From assembly GCA_963995505.1 (NCBI GenBank), contig OZ023184.1, positions 2,976,001 to 3,040,000 on the forward strand: a stretch of DNA of 64,000 nucleotides, in the 5' to 3' direction. Origin of the DNA: Hypericum androsaemum (taxonomy: Eukaryota > Streptophyta > Magnoliopsida > Malpighiales > Hypericaceae). Below are positions 10,446 through 24,057 of the stretch, one piece after another. A program made the position numbers and the translations under genes. Below the pieces are notes generated by a model. The model saw nothing but the letters and a program-made list of their open reading frames with translations, was not told where the DNA came from and ran no database searches. Position 1 is the stretch's first letter. The number at the start of each line of letters is the position of its first letter.

Positions 10446-12770
10446 GGAGATAATTATAATTATCTAGTTATGATTTTTTTGTGTAAGCTCCGATGTTCGA
10501 GTACTGTGAAGTCTTATTTTGATTCGAGTATTGTGGGATTCTATTTCTTGGTCAGTTTATTTGAAGGAAAGTGAAAGGAAAGATAATTTTCCTGATAATT
10601 GATTTTTCAGGGAAAATAATGTTTATGTTGTTTGGACGTTATTTTTGAAAATTAGTGGAAATTAATTTTAAATATTTAATTGTACATCGAAAAGTTGTTT
10701 CCAAGTGTTGTTGTGTATTATTGTAAGCTCACTATCACGTACGTGGATAATGAGCTCATTATTATGCCAATGGAAGTTATAGTGGGGAGAATATCTGGCC
10801 AGACTTATCTTTTTTCTGGCTCTAAGCCTCAATCAGTATGGAGATGTTTGACCGAGTAATTTTGACATTTGAAACTTTAATAAAACATAAGAGATAACAT
10901 TTTTTTTTCTGTAGGATCTTCATAATCTATAAAATAATAAGATATTAAAATTCTATGTTTTTTGTATTCCGCTTACGGTTATTATAATCATATAATATGG
11001 TTTTAAAAAATGACCCGAAGGTTGAATCAAAAATTCTTTTTCCCGGTCAACCAGTCTAACTGATTGGACGAGCAATCAGATAAGAGATGTTTTTAAACTA
11101 AAAATATATTATTTATTATATTTAGTATTGAAATAGCAAATATTTATCAATATTATCTAATTTCATTGAAAAGTATAATCTATAAGCACCAAAATCATAA
11201 TGGAATCACGCTTGAATTTTAAAGTGATTATTTAAAATAAATTGAGGGGAGGTGATTCTTTAAATTGATAAAAAAATCTTAGTCCCACAGACGAAACTAG
11301 TATTAAATTTAATAATTTTTATTTTAATATCTATTTTTTTAAGAAAGTTGCACTGCTAATTCTTGATCTCGATTTTTGTATAAAATAATATTTTTAAATA
11401 AATATTATTATTCATATTTTACGAATTTGAAATATATTCTAAGATAGTAATTTATGGTATGGTGGGTTTGTTTGTTCGATAACTTTAGATAATCTTTCAT
11501 CTTTTAAATTATTTTTAAATGGTCATTGTGATCTATTGTAATAAAAATATTTCAAGCAAATATAATATTTAAATAATGACAAGTTTTACAAGTAACTTGA
11601 ATACATAAAAAATAATTTTTAGACGTGTGAGTATTTAGTGGCTAATACTCAATTTAATCGTTGAAAACTTAAAAATGCAAACACTTTGATAACCTCTTGA
11701 TATTTTTCACTGTACGATCTTCTATTATGGCTTCCCCCTTGAAGCAATACTTTTCTGCATACAATAAAAAGTGTTTGATCCTTGATAAAATATTTGTAAT
11801 TCTTTCGGGTACTATAAAGAGCTGAATTGGAGTATAAAGTTTTCAAAGGTACCTTTCCTATTAGCTTACGGCTTCTACTAATTGCCACGAGTAAAGAACG
11901 GGAAAATTTGAACCTCACGAAATTAAATCTGAACACAACCACAAAATTCGATGGATCTCTCTGAGAATTATCCCTAATTCGCCAATCTGCCAACTCCAAA
12001 GTGGCAACAAATACACGTGGAAATATGTAGATAAATGGCAAAAGCACCACAACCATATAATAATATAAATTGATTTGTGTTGGCCTGTCGCTTTCCGGCG
12101 TCGTATAATTGGAAACGTGCAACAACTATCAAGTACTATGAGGCCACTCAGAATATGGACCACCGTCCACCCCACGGAAACCTTTCTTCTGTGTCCTAGT
12201 ATGACCTACTCAACTTCCGGTCAACTTAGAACTCCCGATTCCTAACTTTTATTTTTTTAAATTTGAATTTACTAAAAAAAATTAAATGTATATTTTATGA
12301 ATGTAAAAACATAATTTGGAAAGTCACAAGGTTTGTGCTCTAAATATTCGAGCACCGAAATCTTATTTTTAAAATGGACATGAATATTGGTATAGACATA
12401 TATGATCATGTCTGAATTCTATCCAAATTTTTAAGATAATATTAAATACCAAATTCTCAATTACTACTCATCTAATTTTGAATTTGTTCAGATTTTATTG
12501 TTTTATTTTTTATATTTGTTTGTTTTAATATATTGAATCACTTTCCATTCACGTTTTTAGTGACTCTTTGCTATAGCGGCAATCATTTTTAAGTTAAGCA
12601 GTTTTTATTAGAAAATATCTACTACATGTATAAATTATTACAGTAGAAGTGTTCATCTTTAAATAAATAAACTGATTATCATATAGTGGGCCAACTTTAA
12701 ATAGACAATTGAATCGACTCCCACCTGATTAAATATAAAATGCAAATTAAAAGTACTCCAGTTTCCAGTG
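10446..12770. other. spacer between the two MFS genes, with a hAT MITE remnant
   Basis: AT-rich intergenic DNA. About 10996-11108 contains a degraded terminus of the GGTCCGACC-type hAT MITE family (GTTTTAAAAAATGACCCG, then CCCGGTCAACCAGTCTAACT). No other gene or repeat can be supported; open frames around 11650-12175 look like chance. Confidence 0.5.
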
Positions 12771-12778
12771 TATATATA
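12771..12778 (+). promoter_or_regulatory. probable TATA box of the second MFS gene
   Basis: TATATATA lies 88 bases upstream of the ATG at 12866, within a palindromic GTGTATATATACAC context. With transcription starting some 30 bases downstream, this would give a leader of about 60 bases, rich in CACACA. Confidence 0.55.
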
Positions 12779-12865
12779 CACGTTACCGCCCGAAGAGTCG
12801 TCATCAAGAAATTAATCCACACACACAAAAAACACACACGAAATTAACACCAAAAAAAGAACAAT

Positions 12866-14614
12866 ATGGTGGCGGGTAATCCCCCAGGTGGCGGCGCCGG
12901 AGGACGGAGCTTCCCTCTTCAAGTACTCTCCGGCCGGTGGTTCATGGCCTTTGCCTCCCTCCTGATCATGTCCGTGGCCGGAGCAACCTACATGTTCAGC
13001 CTCTACTCCGGCGACATAAAAAAATCCCTTGGTTACGACCAGACCACCCTCAACCTCCTCAGCTTCTTCAAGGACCTCGGCGGCAACGTCGGGGTCCTCT
13101 CCGGCCTCATCAACGAGGTCACCCCGCCCTGGGTCGTCCTCCTCATCGGCGCCCTCATGAACTTCTCCGGCTACTTCATGATCTGGCTCGCCGTCACCGG
13201 AAAGATCCCGAAACCCAGCAAGTGGCAGATGTGCCTCTACATTTGCGTCGGCGCCAACTCCCAGTCGTTCGCCAACACCGGAGCTCTCGTCACCTGCGTG
13301 AAGAACTTCCCGGAGAGCCGAGGCAGCGTGTTGGGGATATTAAAAGGGTTTGTAGGGTTAAGTGGAGCCATTATGACACAACTCTACCATGCTCTCTATG
13401 GAGACAACTCCAAGGCTCTTATCTTGCTTATAGCTTGGCTTCCGGCTGCGGTCTCCTTAGTCTTCCTCCGGACGATTCGGATTATCAAAATCGTTCGCCA
13501 AGAGAACGAGCTCAAGGTTTTCTACCACCTCTTGTACGTGTCCCTCGGGCTCGCCGGGTTTCTTATGGTGCTGATTATAGTCCAGAACAAATTCGGGTTC
13601 TCTAGAGTGGAATACGTCATCAGCGCTCTAGTTGTCGTCCTCTTGCTCTTCCTCCCTATAGCCATAGTCATCAAAGAAGAACACGATCTGACTCGAGTGG
13701 TAAAAGATGGAACGAGATCGGATCAGGATGTACAAATTGTAGTATCTGATTCCCAAGAGACGAATAAGCACGGAACTAGCTGCTTCGAGGACGTGTTCAA
13801 GCCGCCCAACAGAGGAGAAGACTACACAATCTTGCAAGCCCTATTTAGCATCGACATGATGATCCTCTTCGTAGCGACCACCTGTGGAGTTGGAGGAACC
13901 CTAACGGCGATGGACAACTTGGGGCAGATAGGGAGCTCATTAGGGTACCCGGCTCGAAGCACCACCACGTTCGTCTCTCTAGTGAGCATATGGAACTACC
14001 TCGGCCGGGCCGTTGCGGGTTTCGCCTCCGAGGTGCTCCTAACCAAGTACCGCGTCCCACGTCCCGTCCTCCTGACCTGTGTCCTCCTCGTCTCCTGCCT
14101 AGGCCACCTCCTCATCGCCTTCGGGGTCCCCAACTCCCTCTACGTCGCGTCGGTGGTCATCGGGTTCTGCTTCGGCGCCCAGTGGCCCCTCATGTTCGCC
14201 ATCATCTCGGAGATCTTCGGGCTCAAGTACTACTCCACGCTGTACAACTTCGGGGCCGTGGCGAGCCCCGTGGGCTCGTACATTCTCAACGTCCGGGTGG
14301 CGGGTCACCTGTACGATAAGGAGGCGGCCAGGCAAGCCGCGGCTACGGGGCTGGCGAGGAAGGCCGGCGAGGAGCTGAGCTGTTCCGGGGTCGAGTGCTT
14401 TAGGATGGCGTTTATTATAATCGCCGCGGCGACTTTCATTGGGAGCCTTGTTTCGTGTGTTTTGGTGGCCCGGACCCGGAAGTTTTACAGAGGGGATATA
14501 TACAAGAAGTTCAGGGAGGAGGCCGCCGCCGCGGAGAAGGAATTGGGTGTCGCTGGCAGCGGAGGAGAAGTTCCGGTTGGCGGCGGCGCCGACAAGAATA
14601 ACGGCGGTCGTTAA
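12866..14614 (+). CDS. nodulin-like / NFD4-like major facilitator protein, downstream tandem copy
   Basis: Single-exon protein of 582 residues, collinear with the gene at 8742. Nodulin-like domain: [19 protein letters not shown] (21-39), LGYDQTTLN (55-63), [14 protein letters not shown]. The second half has [20 protein letters not shown] and [16 protein letters not shown]. It ends with [15 protein letters not shown] followed by a Gly/Ala-rich tail absent from its neighbour. The N-terminus is also Gly-rich. The start is the first in-frame ATG after the TATA box and CA-rich leader. Coding sequence is much more GC-rich than the copy at 8742, especially in the first 500 bases. Expected location is a membrane; the transported compound is unknown. 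Confidence 0.93.
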   Translation: MVAGNPPGGGAGGRSFPLQVLSGRWFMAFASLLIMSVAGATYMFSLYSGDIKKSLGYDQTTLNLLSFFKDLGGNVGVLSGLINEVTPPWVVLLIGALMNFSGYFMIWLAVTGKIPKPSKWQMCLYICVGANSQSFANTGALVTCVKNFPESRGSVLGILKGFVGLSGAIMTQLYHALYGDNSKALILLIAWLPAAVSLVFLRTIRIIKIVRQENELKVFYHLLYVSLGLAGFLMVLIIVQNKFGFSRVEYVISALVVVLLLFLPIAIVIKEEHDLTRVVKDGTRSDQDVQIVVSDSQETNKHGTSCFEDVFKPPNRGEDYTILQALFSIDMMILFVATTCGVGGTLTAMDNLGQIGSSLGYPARSTTTFVSLVSIWNYLGRAVAGFASEVLLTKYRVPRPVLLTCVLLVSCLGHLLIAFGVPNSLYVASVVIGFCFGAQWPLMFAIISEIFGLKYYSTLYNFGAVASPVGSYILNVRVAGHLYDKEAARQAAATGLARKAGEELSCSGVECFRMAFIIIAAATFIGSLVSCVLVARTRKFYRGDIYKKFREEAAAAEKELGVAGSGGEVPVGGGADKNNGGR

Positions 14615-15646
14615 TTATTAGTTAGTTTAGGACGTGTTTTATCCACCTTTGATGGAAAGATGAGTGCATATTTATCCACTGGTATCCATAAACACGTGCT
14701 CTAAATTTTTATTGACCTAGAAACAAGTATGTAATAAACTTGTGAACGAAAATACAATGTTGAGAAAGTATCATTATTCATATGATTTAATCGTATTTTA
14801 CTCTGAAATAATTTGTGTTGGTCAAATATAATACTTTATTTAAGATATATTAAAAAAACGTAAATGATTTAATTGTATTATATATATAACACAACACTTT
14901 TTTTTTCTAACAAACATAATTAGAGAACTCGTGGCAATACTATAGAAACAGTTGACTATCTGTAGTATAGAACTCGTACTATAGAACTCGTGGGCATACT
15001 ATACAGGTATACATTATAACGATAGCGCATTTTTTTTACATGTGTGAAGTAAGAATAGAAAAAAGATTCGTGTTGATCTATAGAATATTGAGTAGATCAC
15101 ATGGCGTTAGTAAGATATGGTTATGAAAGTGGTCATGGTAAGCAGGTGCCCATTGAAAGGTTTTCATATTCCATATTGTTTGCTTTTATGGAACCGTGAT
15201 GCTAGAGGGATTTTTTTTAAATAGGCAAAAAATATATATTTTTTATAAATAGGCAATAAGTTATACATATTTTTAAAATAGGTTGAAAGATTATTTAATA
15301 ATAAAAAATACTGAAGGAGGTGCCCCAACAAGTTGGCACCTCGAGTGTGAACACCTCTGCCAAACCTGTACATGTCGAAAGGTTTGGGGAAAAAAAAATA
15401 TTATCTCCTTTAATAGTAATTTTAAAAATTAAATTTCAAGATAACTCTTACTACAAGCAGAAATTTTCCACCAAAAAATGTGTAGAAATTTCACTATAGT
15501 CATGAACTAAAAAAATGAACAAGAGAAGAAAAATTAAATCATATTGGACAGTTATAAATATAAAAATAGAAAAAAGACTACCTGCTAAATTTCCAAAGTG
15601 ATATAAAACTGTTAAATACACAAAGCTAATTTTTATAAGTAATTGT
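14615..15646. other. intergenic spacer
   Basis: AT-rich. A short perfect-arm hairpin (AGGTG...CACCT with inner CCAAC/GTTGG) lies at about 15318-15341 with no assigned function. No gene is seen. Confidence 0.45.
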
Positions 15647-15988
15647 TCTAATATTTAATTACATAAACAATAAGCGGAAGCGTACCGGATTGGTTGATGA
15701 AGAGAAACCTTGATGTCTTTGTAGTCGGAATCCTCGTGGTCGCCATAGCTTGGTTTCTCTCACTTTCCTATCGTTTAGTGACACCCACCGATGGATAGCA
15801 TCAGCATCTTTTTATAGGCAGAGAGAGGACCAAGCTATATACTTAGAATCAATCGGGCGCGTCCATCAAGCTCCCAATGGACGGTTGAGATTAAACTAAT
15901 AACCATAACCATAATAGGACTCTTATATCATTAATAGAGTCCAACTCTATGAGAGCCTCTTTAATAGAATTAATAAATAATTCTTACA
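15647..15988 (-). repeat. 3' LTR of the Copia element
   Basis: 342 bp, TGTAAGAATTATT... on the minus strand. It differs from the 5' LTR by three substitutions and a six-base CCATAA-type repeat-unit indel. Confidence 0.93.
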
Positions 15989-16001
15989 TTCTCCCACTAG
16001 G
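15989..16001 (-). other. polypurine tract of the Copia element
   Basis: Minus-strand CCTAGTGGGAGAA directly upstream of the 3' LTR; AGTGGGAGA-type tracts are usual in plant Copia elements and prime plus-strand synthesis. Confidence 0.75.
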
Positions 16002-16399
16002 CTTGAATATTGGTTAATAGAATAACATAAGGTGCACAACATAAGTAACCTCAACTGAAAGTCCACTATCATAATATCATCATATAGTAAGCTACTAAAT
16101 GTGAGCTATAGCGGTTATACATCATTTATGAGACATACTCCCTTCCATAACCACGACACTAGCAACTCAACATACTAGATAAATAAGCAGTATATAGAAT
16201 CAATCATGGTCCACAATAATGTCTCATAGAGACTTTCTTGTTTTTCCATAAAACTGTAATGTATACACCATTAATAAAACAAAAAAAATAATAACATATT
16301 TCAGAAACATAACAGTGAGCTCAGAGTGTCAATCACCAAAATATTCAGAACTACAACCAAAAGCCATTCATGATCATATTATTTGGTTGTAATCTTATC

Positions 16400-17150
16400 T
16401 TTAATAGATCTACAATCATAAGATCCTTCATCGTGTGAATAGTAGACACTATGTTTCTGAATTTTCTCTCATTAATGACAAAATACTTTACTTTCATGTG
16501 CTTGACACCTTTAGAGTATTTGTCATCCTTAGAGAAACATACTACTAAGGCAATAAATTTTAGCGACTTGATAACGGCGTCGATAACCCCAAGGTCCTGA
16601 AATAAGTTCCTTAGTCATTACGCATTAATCGTGACTTCACAATCCACCACAATCTTAATTTCCATATTGAGCAAACCCAATAATAGATTGCTTAGCAATC
16701 TTCCATAACATTGCTTCTTTAAAATGGAAATAAGACAACTATGAATCCAAATATCCGACCGCCTTTAATGTGTCGTGACCTATACATGAGCATGTAATAT
16801 TTATGAATCAAATTAAGGAGACTAAATTAAGTTTTTTCGGTGATAATTACATCAACTTGTGAACTATTATAAAATATCCCTATTCGGCTATTCCAATCAC
16901 ATAGGATGCTTCAACTTAATCTTCCGTCTCAAAACTTTAATGAGATAAAATCTTTAGTCTCACATAAAGTTCCTAAATTATTCGTAGCAAGCAAAATATC
17001 ATCAATATAAGACTTAACAAAAATTTGCTCCCACTGACCTTTTGGTATACACATCGATCAACGACATTCCCCTTAACACCAAAAGACATACTAATATTGT
17101 AAACATTAGGATACATGTTTCATGAAGCAAATTTAAGCCTATATATTGAC
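16400..17150 (-). pseudogene. Copia reverse transcriptase / RNase H remnant
   Basis: On the minus strand YIDDILLATNNLG (YIDD at 16998-17009) is the Copia reverse transcriptase active-site block. Further 3', SKGVKHMKVKYFVINE (16471-16517) corresponds to the RNase H end block that normally reads KHIDVKYHFVRE. Stops and frameshifts lie between them, so no enzyme can be made. Confidence 0.75.
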
Positions 17151-20100
17151 ATCTTAAGTCTACACACCAATCTTTTCTTTTCTTTCAACCTCAAACCTTT
17201 TAAGTTGATTCTATAAATTTCCTCTTCAAAGTCCCATTAAGAAATACTATTTTCACATTCTTTTAGTGCAACTCAAGACCATGATGGAAAATAAAACTAG
17301 ATTATTGACTTTATATCAAAGTCTACATTAATGCAAATATACCACAAAGTATTCTGAATAGCTGACTTTCATTCCCATTAGAAATACCTTAATGCTACTC
17401 TATGTGGTTGTTGCTCATTTAAATTTGGTGAGTTAGCTTATTCATTTGGTACTTGTTGACCCAAATATTCATTCATGTTGACTTGCATTACTTCAATATT
17501 TGGAATGACATCTGGTACGATTATGGAAGAAAATATCAATACAAGAAAATTGACATTCACCCCTAATTCCATAATTGTACCTTTCATTTTTATTACTCCC
17601 ACTAACTTCACCATTTTCTATAAATCGTGTATTTTCAGTTTCAACAATTCTCGAACTATGGCTTAGATAGTAAAATTTATACCCTTTAGATTTCTCTAGG
17701 TAACTAAATAATCACCCACCGTTCAAGAATCTAATTTACTTTCATATGTGTTATACAATCCTATTACCACTAGGCAACCCCAATAGCCATGTGCCATATA
17801 TTAGGTATCCTTACGTCCTACAACTCATAAGAGATTTAAGAACAACTTTACTATGAATTCTATTCAATCATGCACAACAGTTTGAGAGTGTATGTTCACT
17901 ACGAGATGGGTACATTATATTACTCATTATTCTCCTAACCATTAAAGTTCGGTTTTGCCTTTCCGAGAAACTTTAAAAGCTAACCAAAATATTGATCACT
18001 TTTGTCATGTTTGCTGTAATATTCATCACCTCTATCATACCTTTCGATTTTCACTTTCATGTCTAATTATCTTTTCAACTTCATTCAGTTATATCTCAAA
18101 GTCATCGAATATTTGTGACTTGAAGTAAATAGACATAACTATAATGTGAAAATTATCAATAAAGGTGATAATATACTTTCATACATTAAAGATGGTCAAT
18201 AAAATAGTCAACAATTATAGGTGTGTATAATTTCAATATGATGAGTACTTCACGTGGCGATTTTCTTAGATATATGACTCAAACATTTATGCCACAAGTG
18301 AGACACACTATTATACTCAATGTTACTTTAATTCCAACATTATAAATACTAAGTAGAGATTTAGAGAAATTATTATTGAGTTTCAGCTTATACAAAGTAT
18401 TATAAGAAAATACCAGAACCAATAAGGTTTGTATTCTTAAATAAACTGAAACGTATGAATCCAAACTTAACATAAAAATCATAAATCTCTAACAATTAAG
18501 AGTAATCAAATTTCTAATACTTAAGGTATATAAACAGTATATAATAGGCCTAAGTAATTACCAATGTCTAGTTATATATAATATACCTTCATTGGAACTC
18601 TCATTCGATTTCTCAGGAGAGATCTTTCATTTGGGTTTGTAGTTTAGATCATATACTAGATCTCTATATAATATTAGAAACATGAGCAATAGCACTAAGA
18701 TCCATCAAATATTCGAAGGTACCGAAGTAAGTTTGGTTATAAATTTACAAAGATAAATTTATTATCTTTCTTTTCGAACCAAACTTAAGATTTCGGGCAA
18801 TCTTTTCTGATAACATCTTTCATTTACAGAAATGATAATTATTACTTTTCTTACCCTTTTCGGTAGACGGTGCTACCAAAATTGGCTCCTTCATCATAAA
18901 TGTCTTAGCTTTGACCTTACATATTTTTTCATCTCATTGAACTATTGAGCTAATAGAATGATTTCATTTACCTTTAATTCTTCTAACCTCTTGAACTAAC
19001 ATTCTAACCAAATTACTAACTTTCAATGGTCAAATTTTAAGAGAAAGAAAATACAATTAGTAGAAATCGTTCACAATCATACCCAAAGTCATTAGCTTTG
19101 CTGCTAAATTAGTTATCTCATTGACATGCTTATGCATATCTTGCAACCCATTATACTTCATGGTCAAATATTGCCCATTAATGTGTCAACGAGAGACTTT
19201 CAGGAAAAATACAACAAATACATGCTCAAATTGAAATTACATAATAGATTCAAATAAAACAATAAGAGTATAGTATAGCTCTCCTTTGGGTAGAAACTAT
19301 AACATACTATCGTAATTCAATACCATATAAAACTTTTATTGTAGAATTCAATATTTCAAATCAAATATACATGCTATCTTTGGATAGACACATACACGTG
19401 ACCAAAATATTAATTCATACACAACTTCTATCGAATCACTAAATATTTTAAATCAGATGCACGTTATCTTTGGATATGCGCATATACCTGACCAAAATAT
19501 TAGTTTATCGCTTTTATACTTGTTATTTATAGAATAGTGACCTACCTTTGGGTAGAATCGATTATCTCATAAATAACTAATGTCAATTTATCCATCGGAT
19601 CTCAATAATTGGTATTGCATTAATTGATGAATAAAAGACTAGTTTATATATACATGCAATCACATAAAGATTTGGCCACTTTGGTGACTAACAAACCATA
19701 ACGTAAGGCATGCATATACACATTAATATCAAGTAAGATTTATATTTCAATAAATCAAACTTAATTAATTATCACAAATTTTCATAATGCATAACAATCA
19801 TCACATTAATAGCATTTTCCATAATCAAAATTATGATAATTAATCAATAAAGTATAATCATGTTAATTTATTTCCTTTTAAGTTAATTTCTAAATAAAGA
19901 CAAACTATTCGATGAACAATCAATAATGTCATTATTTTTAATCTATTAATTAGAAATCAACTTAATCAAGAAATTAAATACATTCAAATGGCACACAAAT
20001 CAGAATCTTTTAGCACAAGACAATAATTATTCTCTAACAAATTCGAAAGACCAAACTTTAAGCGCACCATTTATCACCTTATTCATTCAGCCTTAATACC

Positions 20101-21150
20101 CACTTCAGACCCGTAACACAAGCCCAAATTAACGTCAGCAATTTCATAACAAATTAACAATTTACAAATAGATTTCAATTAACTCAAAACGGCCCTAACC
20201 TTTTAAGCCTAAGTTACAGAGCTAAAACTCGTGCAGGCTCAATTCGTTTTATCTTTTCACATGCCCGTATTAAAGCATAAAATTAAGTCCAAAATCGAGC
20301 CTAAATTACCACTTTTTTTATCCAATTCGGGAAAGGCAATAATTTTCCCTACACTAACCACCATGGACGGCCAAAGACCGACATCCAACAAATAATAACC
20401 CTAATCCTTCTCGACTTGGCCAAGTCAAGCATCGAATCCATTTTAGCCCTTTTGATCCTGTTTTCGTCGTCGGTTTCCATGACCAAGGTGTTATAATACG
20501 TCAGACCTTTTCAGGTCAGTTTGTCCTCAGCCCTGCCAACACTTTTCGAGTCAGCCATTGACGCTACCTTCGAGTTGACTTTCGTCGAGGCAGCATCTTT
20601 CCTCCATTCTTCTAGCTCAAGATTCGACAGAGTTACGTCGAGTCGAGGCAAGACATTTCTGAGGTGGACGGCGACGGACGGGAGGCACGCTATTGGAATG
20701 ATCCCGCTTTTCCTTTCTCTACTTTTCTGGTTCAATTATGTAAAGTGGGGTGCTCCAGATTATTTTCTGTTATTTGGTTTAGATGTCGTAGGGGCGGTAA
20801 TTGTGTGTAGGTACTAGGGTTTACTACTTTCTTCAATTCTCTACATCTATAAGCTAATTTCATGACTTTCCCTTGACCATTTATTTTCCAACGGCAAAAC
20901 ATAAAATTATTTCCAGCAATCTAACAGAGATCGTTCAAACTCATAACCCTAGAATTTATTTTCATGCACCAAACTCAAGGTACAGTAGGTTTGATCTTTT
21001 ATAACCCTATAATTTATTTTTGCATGCACCAAAAGTTACGGTACAGAAAGCTTGAATTTTATAACCCTAAACTTTTATATGCATAGACGAAACATCACAT
21101 GCAATTAATCGAGCACACAAAATAAATTACAAACCAATCCAAGAATAACA

Positions 21151-21166
21151 CAAGCTCTTGATACCA
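21151..21166 (-). other. primer-binding site of the Copia element
   Basis: Minus-strand TGGTATCAAGAGCTTG, two bases from the LTR end. It matches the initiator Met-tRNA complement TGGTATCAGAGC with one extra A. Confidence 0.75.
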
Positions 21167-21168
21167 CA

Positions 21169-21516
21169 TCTAATATTTAATTACATAAACAATAAGCGGA
21201 AGCGTACCGGATTGGTTGATGAAGAGAAACCTTGATGTCTTCGTAGTCGGAATCCTCGTGGTCGCCATAGCTTGGTTTCTCTCACTTTCCTATCGTTTAG
21301 TGACACCCACCGATGGATAGCATCGGCATCTTTTTATAGGCAGAGAGAGGACCAAGCTATATACTTAGAATCAATCGGGCGCGTTCATCAAGCTCCCAAT
21401 GGACGGTTGAGATTAAACTAATAACCATAACCATAACCATAATAGGACTCTTATATCATTAATAGAGTCCAACTCTATGAGAGCCTCTTTAATAGAATTA
21501 ATAAATAATTCTTACA
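21169..21516 (-). repeat. 5' LTR of the Copia element
   Basis: 348 bp. It starts TGTAAGAATTATT at 21516 on the minus strand and contains a CTATAAAAAG-type TATA box. Comparison with its partner is under the 3' LTR entry. Confidence 0.93.
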
Positions 21517-21521
21517 ATTGT

Positions 21522-24057
21522 TGTATACAAAGCTACATCTATCCTCAAATTTTAGTATAATATTTCGAAATTGCCTCAATCATTACTTGGATAACCTCCA
21601 AATTAATCCGATAGCTCCCTCCATTAATTTTTCCAAGTGGCTTAAACCCAACTTGTCATTCTCTGCCACTGGTCACCTTATTAACTAGAACCCGTAAATA
21701 TCTTGGATGTCACCTGAAATTTGGTTAAGATTTCATCATTATTTTAATTTATGGTGGATCGTAGAATTCACTTTCTCTGGTATGTTTTATTGAAATGTTA
21801 ATAATCTGAACAACTGTTCTTGATATATTAAAATTACCTAAAATTACTTGATGTGAACCGACCCTCCGAGAAACTTGAGGGCATGCATGAAGAATTTTAT
21901 GGCGGTAACTTATTAATTAGTTCAGAACTAATAAAATTATGAAAAAATTATGTGTAAAAAATGTGTTTTGTGCAATTTGACATAAATTTAAGAAACTAAA
22001 TGCCTCGAAACTGTACTTATGTTTCTAAGATTGCTTGATTGCGACATGTACCTATCTTACTTTTCATGAACGGCTGTTGTCTTTCCTTTTTCCACAAACA
22101 TTAAAGTAAAATTAACCTCAAACGGAAAAAAGGCAACGTATACCCATAATTAGTAAACATGAAATTAACTCTAGGAAAAAAGGAAAATAACGCTAAAAAA
22201 ATATTGTAGCGGGACGAAGTTTATAACAAATATAACAAACAAGTGTTTCAATTAAAAATGTGAAGAGGCAGCGTATGCCTAAATTATTTGGCGCAATACC
22301 TATTTTCAATGAGAACGCCTCAATGTGTTTTGAAAACGACCCAAAAAATACCCATTATTCTCTCTCAATGTCGCGGTTCGACCGTAATATATTTATTTAA
22401 AAATAATTGTTTTTCAGTTAATTTTAACATTAAAATACCAAATAATTTTAAATATTTCCAAACTTTTCTAGGACTTTGATTTAAGGGAAAAAGTAAACTT
22501 AGTATCTTATGATTTAGAACACATCACTTAGGGTGCGTTTGATACGTCTTCTGGACAAGACCAGAGATATGAGACAGGACAGTATTGGACAGACCTGGTT
22601 GTTAGACCTGGTTGTTCTTGCTCTCCTGTCCTATTTTTAGTGACTTCAGTACATGATTAAACATTTTTTCAAGGTTTATGTTTGGTACGGTAATATTTCA
22701 GTCTAAAATTTTGTTAAAAATAAAATTATCCTTCATGACAACAAAATTTTTTTATTAATCCTAGTCAAATTGATCATTGCAGTTATATTAAAAATTATTG
22801 TACAATAAAATAAAATCCTTCCATAAAAAAATTGAAAACAAAATCCTTTAAAAAATTTCTTACATATTTGGATCAGCGTAGTTATGATACGAATATTTTT
22901 AATATACCATCATATAATTGATAAATATGTATATTTTTTGTAAATGTATAAATATTATTAAGAATGCTTGGTACATGTACAGTGTATAATCAATTCATGT
23001 GTTGAATTCTCTAATACGAAAGCCGTACTAAAATACTATAATGGTAAATATGTATGTATTAATCAAATATCTGAATTAACCATTTTATACCTTTATATGG
23101 ATTTATATCCGATATATAAAATTTTAAAAGAAATAAATGAGCATACAAATATTGAATATTTGAATCTAAATTAAAAAATTTTGTATATGAGATCGAAAAA
23201 TTATATATTAGAGAAAATGATTAGTCTTAATTTAGTTAAACTCGATGAAGACATAAAAAAGAAAATAGTCTAGGGTAATTAGGAATGGGTTAGGACAAAC
23301 TTCCAATTTTGTCCCGTCCATTTCGTGCACCAAACATAGGCTTGGACAAAAATCTATGTCTAGTTCTGTCCAAGCTATAGAAACAAACGTAGCTCGAATC
23401 TAGCTGGCCGAAACAACGCCGTTATGACGTGACGATACATCAGTTGTTTGACATACTTGTAAAAACAATGTAGCAGATGGCCAAAATACCAAAACACGCA
23501 AACTCAGTTGCTGGTTGAGGTGAGTTTCATCCCATGATCATCTTTGTTTTGACTCATTTGGGGCTCAACTATTTTTTTTAGAGTTTTTTTTTTGTTAAGG
23601 TCTTTTAAAGTTTAATTTTTCAGGTTGTATTTTGTTGGTTTTTATTGAAAAAAAAATCAAAAAAGTCGTTCCGTCGGTCCCCAAAAGTTAGTGGAAGAAA
23701 TTAGCTTTTCCTCAATTTGCGTGTCTTTATCAATTGCAACATTTGGAATTTGGGGACGATGGATTTTTGCGATGGAGACAAATCGTTGGGCCAAATTTCA
23801 TGTGAAGTACGTGCAAGGTCACGGTTTAGCTGGAATCATCGCACAATACAAACAGTGTCGTGACGAGGCACAAACAGGTAGGCCCTGGTCACCATGCGAT
23901 ATCACCACCTTTCTTCGGGAAATTGAAGCCTACCACTGAACTATCATCGTAAGAGGTGGCAGAGGACCAAAGTTACTCACCCGAAAAAAAAACGTTTAAG
24001 AATAGATGGAAGTATGAGGTTCAATTCGTCGTAGGTAAAAAAATGGTATACAAATTT
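21522..24057. other. spacer with a possible degraded TIR element
   Basis: AT-rich. From about 22531 (GGGTGCGTTTGATACG) to about 23394 (ending AAACAAACGTAGC) the ends are loosely inverted and both sides carry GTCC/GGAC-rich blocks, as in hAT-like elements; no target duplication is seen. An 82-codon plus-strand frame at 23691-23939 resembles no family I recognise. Confidence 0.3.

Larger units (their letters stand above)
15647..21516 (-). mobile_element. young Ty1/Copia LTR retrotransposon with decayed coding region
   Basis: Complete in structure, 5870 bp, read on the minus strand. Target duplication ATTGT at 15642-15646 and 21517-21521. The 5' LTR is at 21169-21516 and the 3' LTR at 15647-15988, nearly identical. 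The primer-binding site next to the 5' LTR resembles initiator Met-tRNA, and a purine-rich CCTAGTGGGAGAA tract abuts the 3' LTR. The interior shows relics of gag zinc knuckle (about 18775-18840), reverse transcriptase (near 17000) and RNase H (near 16490), in the Copia order, but with frequent stops and frameshifts. No intact frame of useful size remains. Confidence 0.92.

Noticed and set aside
11649..12175. Minus-strand frames of 86 and 158 codons between the MFS genes
   Set aside because: No homologue recognised, composition like spacer DNA, no splice or start context.
15318..15341. Hairpin resembling a terminator
   Set aside because: Rho-independent terminators do not apply to plant nuclear genes, and no transcript ends here.
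20521..20817. 98-codon plus-strand frame
   Set aside because: Lies in the leader of the Copia element on the opposite strand; no family similarity.
23691..23939. 82-codon plus-strand frame with a plausible protein-like composition
   Set aside because: Not recognisable as any family, no upstream gene structure; kept only as a note in the spacer entry.
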